Of a DNA stretch of 64,000 nucleotides, positions 59,142 to 64,000 are shown in pieces. The DNA is from Pseudisothecium myosuroides (taxonomy: Eukaryota > Streptophyta > Bryopsida > Hypnales > Lembophyllaceae): the NCBI GenBank assembly GCA_951799445.1, contig OX637288.1, forward strand, positions 13,890,501 through 13,954,500, in the 5' to 3' direction. The position numbers were made by a program, and so were the translations under genes. The notes under the pieces are model-generated. The model saw only the letters and a list, made by a program, of their open reading frames with translations, did no database searches and was not told the DNA's origin. Every line of letters begins with the position of its first letter. The stretch's first letter is position 1.

Positions 59142-59933
59142 AAAAAGCTGAAAATAAAGAAACCCTAATACTCATACATTCCCCGTACATTGGTGCAAAA
59201 GCCGGAGCGTGGGCATGTAAGGGCCATCCCGCACGTTGAAGAACAGCGGCACATTGTTCACAACCACCAAGTTGATGTGGTTCTGGCTGGCCCAACCACA
59301 CCACACCACATCAAGTCAGTCCACAAAACACAGGACAACACAGGAGACGCAGATTTTTGCCCTAATTTAGCTACTGGACCCACAGTAACCCCGGAATTGA
59401 AACGTGCGATGCCACTACGGACAGCAGCTCACGGAAGACGTGCATCGTCTCATTTGCCCCACAGTTCAATTCCCTGAACAGAACCACGGCAATCCTTCGC
59501 CCAAACCCTAAATTCCCCGCACCAGCACCAACACCCACGGAGCTCTCACCACTTGGCGACTATCAGCGGCGATTTCTTCGGCAGCATTTCGTCCAGAAGA
59601 GGCTCCAAGTCCGGATACTGAACAAGCCACGACACTCGTCAGCGTCGCTTCCACATTCCAGAGCGAGAATTCAATCGAATGCACATATCGACAAAAAGGG
59701 ACGGAGGAAACGCACCTCTTCGGCGATGTTCTGGCGAATCTTCCGTTGCACGGAGGCCTTCACTTGATTCTGGCCCGTGACCTCCTCGGACGTGAATCTA
59801 GCGAATTCCAACACACGGCCAATATTATTCCAATTGGTTCAGAGAACGGCAAAATACAAACAGAATTCGAGGAGTAGAATTTCATCGCTAGAGGGAAAGA
59901 TGGGCACAGAAACACAACGTACTTCTTGAACAT
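58252..59933 (-). CDS. MCTS1: MCTS1-like PUA-domain translation factor, 181 aa, 8 exons (palindrome copy B)
   Basis: Mirror copy of the gene at 53106-54788. Exons on the minus strand, in transcript order: 59923-59933, 59716-59797, 59550-59617, 59189-59286, 58902-59038, 58673-58740, 58455-58518, 58252-58269. All splice sites are retained. The only internal differences noticed from copy A fall in introns (extra base at 59417; one GT unit fewer at 59107-59140), so the protein should be the same. The flanks copied with it run about 190 bp upstream of the ATG and 470 bp past the stop, so part of the promoter may have been duplicated too. Whether both copies are expressed, or one is an assembly artefact, cannot be told from this sequence. 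Confidence 0.88.
59107..59140 (-). repeat. (AC)17 microsatellite in MCTS1 copy B intron 4
   Basis: Mirror of the (GT)18 run at 53898-53933, one unit shorter. Confidence 0.95.
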
Positions 59934-60124
59934 GGTTGCGATTTCGGAAGGCACAAACGCGGGCGAGACGAAGCTGGTGGAGACGCAGGGCTGATCCGAG
60001 TTCGAGGAGTGATTGTGAATTAGGGTTTGCGGGGAATGGGTGCTGCTTTGGCTGTCCTGATACGGTAATCCGTTCCAGATTGAGCGGTGTGAACGCGAAA
60101 GGTGGCGTGCTGGGATTGGAAGTA

Positions 60125-60979
60125 CAGTCGGGTACTGAAAGTTTACAAACTGCTTTTGTGAGCCATTGAACTTTTTTTATACAATGTGGATTATAATTGG
60201 TATTTTTTTGGTAAGCATAATTTTCCGTGCATCCTTGCGCAATCCCAATCAAGCATACCAAATTTCAGTTTCAAAAAGAAAAATTCCATTTTTTGTGAAT
60301 TTTTGAAGTCAATTTGTGTGGTTTTACATAATATTTTATTGAAAACAATTGGTGGTGATTTTTTTTTAATTCGATTGCATGGATACATAGGGAACATTCA
60401 TACGCACATTTTTCATATTAAAAAACACCCCCTTAAGTAATAAAAGTATGATCAATGAAGAATTCAATGAAAAGTGTCATATGATAAAACTTTGAAGAAA
60501 TGGATATTTCTATATTTTAACTAGTTTGTGGCATTTGACTGTCACACTCTAACTAATTTTGTACATTTTAGTGTGATGGTACAATTACTTTGCCAAAATC
60601 TAGTTTAAATATAAAGACATCTACTTCACAAAGTTTGGGCACATGCCACCTCATATTGAATTATCAATAGATTATAATTTTATTACTTAAGGGGGTGTTT
60701 TTTAATATGAGAGATGTGTGTATCCATGCAATTGAATTAAAAAAATTCACCAGCAATTGTTTTCAATAAAATATTATGTAAAACCACAAAAATTGACTTC
60801 AAAAATTCACCAAAAATGGAATTTCACATTTTTGAAACTAAAATTTGGTATGCTTCATTGGAGTTGGGTCAAAATTGAGTGAAAATTATGTAAGACAAAA
60901 GAAGCTTATTTTATTCTATATTGTATACAAATCTTTGAATGGATCAAAAATGCAGTTTGTAAACTTTCAGTACCCAACT
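60125..60979. mobile_element. TA-flanked foldback element with ~300-bp inverted arms, 855 bp
   Basis: CAGTCGGGTACTGAAAGTTT at the left mirrors AAACTTTCAGTACCCAACTA at the right, with TA flanks (60123-60124 and 60980-60981). The arms (about 60125-60435 and 60675-60979) share 'aaattttggtatgcttg'-type sequence and 'gggggtgtttttt'. TA duplication suggests a Tc1/mariner- or pogo-type element. Its left end abuts the palindrome arm; a half copy lies at 35400-35745. Confidence 0.75.
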
Positions 60980-61032
60980 ATACTATGGAAGTGCAATGTG
61001 TGCATGGTAATTGTACACATAATCAACCTTAA

Positions 61033-61677
61033 CCCCTAAATGCCCAAGGCCCTTTTTGAACTTCTAGGAATTTGCTCTAATTTGAACAAAAGTTAACATT
61101 TTGATAAGTTGTATCAGTTCTTTTGTAATTGTAAGCGTAAAAATTCAAATTAGACATATTAGAGGTCACATAGGAGAAGAAAACACAACAATATCACTTA
61201 TGAATTGAAAGATTATAATGTTTGAACATGAGGGTATTACAACTGCAAAAGTGACTTGAAGTCTTTCAATACTCTTTTTACATGCCGAATCTAAAAAGTT
61301 GGTCACCAAAAAAATATGAAGTTAAAGGACCTAACATGCATAACTCCAATCAATTTATGGCTTCTCAAAATCTACTCTACAATTTTTTAAATGAATTTCT
61401 AATGTGATTTTTCCTCCAAGAGCTAGTGTATTTGAGGCTCATTTCCAGGAGCCCCCAATACTACCGAAAGTCAAGATTGCAATGGGTATCCTTGCACAAA
61501 ATCTTGAATAGAAAAATCATAATCAATCATTTTCAAAATTGGATTTTTGGCGCTAAAACTAGACTTCGAAAAGAATTTTTCAAAACTATAAATTATTTAA
61601 AATAGCAACTTGATTAGATTTTAATTAACTTCAAAGTTTTGTCGACACCAAAATTTGGTGCCTCTAGCATTTAGGGG
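61033..61677. mobile_element. TTAA-flanked (piggyBac-like) element, 645 bp
   Basis: TTAA (61029-61032), then CCCCTAAATGCCCAAGGCC at the left; CCTCTAGCATTTAGGGG, then TTAA (61678-61681) at the right. Same subfamily, length and orientation as 41100-41741, with high identity by eye. Confidence 0.7.
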
Positions 61678-61681
61678 TTAA

Positions 61682-63548
61682 GTAACTACACCTAAAATTG
61701 CACAGTTAAGCAATTCGGCATGGTTCCCATTATTAGATTGAAAATCGTTTTGTGGGGTCTTCTTTGTAGTCTAAAGGAGATTCTAAATTCTATTAGAATG
61801 CATTTTTTGGACATTGTGTGAATAAACTATGAATTTTCAAAGTGTTGAAAATGGGATTTAGGGCAACCAACCATATGCTCTCATGAATAGTAGAAGTACA
61901 TTTTAGGCAAGAATTTAGATTGTGTGGTTTTAGAAAGCGGTCAAAATTAGGTTGAGTTACTTTACGTGTATGTGAGCATACTTAAAATTATAAAATATAA
62001 ATTATTCTTGTGTTGAATTTTATCGGCAAGCTAGTGGAAGACAATTCCATTGCATTTTAACATGCAAAATTTAGAAATTGAATGAATAAGTAATGAAATT
62101 TCAAAGTATTGAGTTTAAGCATACCAAAAATGGACAATAGGCTCTTTTAAACTCTCATGTTTTGATTGTATAAATTTTATGTCATCAATGCTTATGTTTT
62201 CATGTTGTTTTTTGGATCAAAATGTAAGTGATGCATTTTGGCTAGAGATGATAATAGGTTCAGTAACTAACACAAAGTGTGTTGCAATGCAACAATACCA
62301 ACTGGTTTTATCAAGCTATAAGGTGTCACTGAAAAGTTGTTTGGATATCATTAGGATTTACCAAGATCAAATGAATGAAAAATTGTGTGTGATTGAGAAT
62401 ATGATGCATGAAATTGTGACATAGTTTTCAATTAATTTAGTACTAGAATAGATTTCATTGCTATGCAACAACATCTAATAGATTTCATCAACCTATAGGG
62501 CCGGGGTTCTTTGTGAAGTTGTGGGCATGTTAATAGGGTTTGGAAAGAATGTGTGGATGAAAACGTGACAAATGAAATCGTAATTTAGTTTGCATTTAAT
62601 ATAATAGATAGTATTTGTGGGTGATATATGTATCCGTTATATAGCCGTTTGGAGCCAAAAAGTGGCTCATGAATGAATTCAACTCCCAAATTGTAATTGA
62701 AGGACTACAAATTTCAACCTTTTTTTCCAAAATACTATAAAAGTGTTTGTAGCAGATGGTGGTGGAAATTCCCTCATTAAGTTATCATTGACATCTATAT
62801 ATAAGATTATGAACAATTTGCCTAAATACTCTAAAAGAATTTTTTGTCATCTAGAATTTTTGAGAGAATTTTAGCATCCTTGCTCTTGATTTGGATTTTA
62901 GTCATTAAAATGGTTGGACTTGAAAGAATATTAGGGTTGAGTACATGGTCTTAGGGAGACAATGTTCAAGGGGTAATATACAAGTTTGCAAGAGAGTCTT
63001 CAAACAAGGTTATTGTGAAAAGGACTTAGAGTTCCAATTTCAAGTAGAATTGCCTTAGTAATCATAAACATATGAACAAATATATAGACTTTGTATTCAA
63101 GTGTGTTAAATACTATATATTTTAGTTGAAGGCAGAAATTCAAATCTCATAAAATAATCCTCTATCGTTGATTATTTGTGGGGCAATCATTTTTATTTTT
63201 TATTTTATTTTATCATAAAGGTAGTGAATTGAATAATTGTCTACAATGCTTTTTTAAAGTAGCCATGATTCTTTAACTCCTTAAGATCTTGGACAACAGA
63301 TGAATGCAAATAAAGTCCAAGCATAGGGAATTTGATTTTGCATCCATTTAAATGTTTGTAGATTCTTGTGTTCATTCTTTAGCATTGGTATTGAATATTT
63401 TTTTAGATATGCTTTTGCAGTATATTATGTGGTTCAAAGGGAATAAGTTTGTTTCAACTATTAACAATATAGCCATTAAATATACTATTTATACATCCTA
63501 TTCTTCAAAAAAACCCTCAAAAACAATCAAGCATTCCCTAATATATCA
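61682..63548. other. Intergenic AT-rich stretch
   Basis: It starts with 'aactacacctaaaattgcac', the left-end motif of the MITE at 10676-11116, but no matching right end is evident. Otherwise I see no gene or bounded repeat. Confidence 0.4.
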
Positions 63549-63550
63549 TA

Positions 63551-63794
63551 CGTGAAGGTCAGATTCAGACATAAATTAAGAATTTTTTGGAATGCATGAA
63601 TGTTTGGAATATTACAAGATAAATGTTCGAAATGTTGTAGAAATTTTTCATCCATATTGTCTAAATTTTTGAATATTTCTAAAAACCTACATCAAGCCTT
63701 AAGCACAACATGATAGGTTTCTAAAACAAGAAAACCTAAATGTTGCCAAACACAAAAAAAATTCAACACTTAGGTGCCGAATCAGACCTTCACG
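63551..63794. mobile_element. TA-flanked MITE (GTGAAGGTC ends), copy 2
   Basis: CGTGAAGGTCAGATTCAGAC at the left mirrors GCCGAATCAGACCTTCACG at the right, flanked by TA (63549-63550 and 63795-63796). Same family as 4767-4917. Confidence 0.75.
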
Positions 63795-63864
63795 TACAGT
63801 AGATGACCCCCCTTATCACACTAATTAAATCAAGCTCCTTGTCTCTAACCTTCCTTTCTATTAA

Positions 63865-64000
63865 CCCCTAAAGGCCCAAGGTCTTTTTTCTGCCAAAAAA
63901 CACTGAAAACTGCCATTTCTATAGCAAAAAGTAAAAAAAAATTAAAATTGTTTTTTTTTCACATCTAACCGTAGGATCTTACACCTAATTGGTATGAGAA
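63865..64000. mobile_element. Left end of a TTAA-flanked (piggyBac-like) element, cut by the window end
   Basis: TTAA (63861-63864), then CCCCTAAAGGCCCAAGGTC. The visible part is nearly identical to the left part of 46170-47119, including 'accgtaggatcttacaccta'. Confidence 0.65.

Larger units (their letters stand above)
57781..60122 (-). repeat. Right arm of the large palindrome (2,342 bp)
   Basis: Reverse complement of 52917-55259. The inner boundary is after 'gaactgaag' (55259 and 57781), where the two sequences part abruptly. The outer boundary is at the octamer CTTCCAAT / ATTGGAAG (52917-52924 and 60115-60122). Confidence 0.9.

Overview
The window looks like nuclear DNA of a land plant. 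It is AT-rich and gene-poor, with a few GC-richer spliced genes in a dense bed of small transposable elements. The plant reading rests on a complete class III (secretory) peroxidase, a DUF2921 multipass membrane protein, an AP2/ERF exon and a decayed ankyrin-repeat/PGG-domain gene. Short introns and the gene types would fit a bryophyte or another seedless plant, but I cannot name the species.

Layout. Positions 1-2.5 kb hold the end of a repeat and a broken ankyrin-PGG gene interrupted by a 206-bp MITE. From 2.5 to 43 kb the DNA is almost entirely intergenic, with foldback elements, MITEs of several superfamilies (pogo-like, Stowaway-like, PIF/Harbinger-like, hAT-like), a 349-bp tandem array inside a 1.7-kb element, and one unrecognised small gene at 28.2-28.5 kb (minus strand). 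From 44.1 to 45.9 kb lies an intact three-exon class III peroxidase, and from 48.1 to 50.2 kb (minus strand) an intronless DUF2921 protein. From 52.9 to 60.1 kb there is a large palindrome. Two nearly identical 2.34-kb arms each carry a complete eight-exon MCTS1-like gene (PUA-domain translation re-initiation factor), around a 2.5-kb spacer that holds a partial AP2/ERF gene. The rest is repeats.

The most distinctive repeat signal is a family of roughly 0.5-1.2 kb elements recurring about every 4 kb. They are bounded by TTAA and short inverted ends reading CCCCTAAAGGCCCAAGG. TTAA flanks plus CCYT-type ends are the hallmark of piggyBac-superfamily transposons. Eleven copies show both ends, and others are partial. 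No transposase is visible, so the copies here are non-autonomous.

The genes do not form a pathway. The peroxidase acts in the cell wall or apoplast, the DUF2921 protein in the secretory system, and MCTS1 in cytosolic translation. All repeat boundaries and splice sites were read by eye. Exon boundaries were chosen from GT/AG signals, reading-frame continuity and protein-family similarity.
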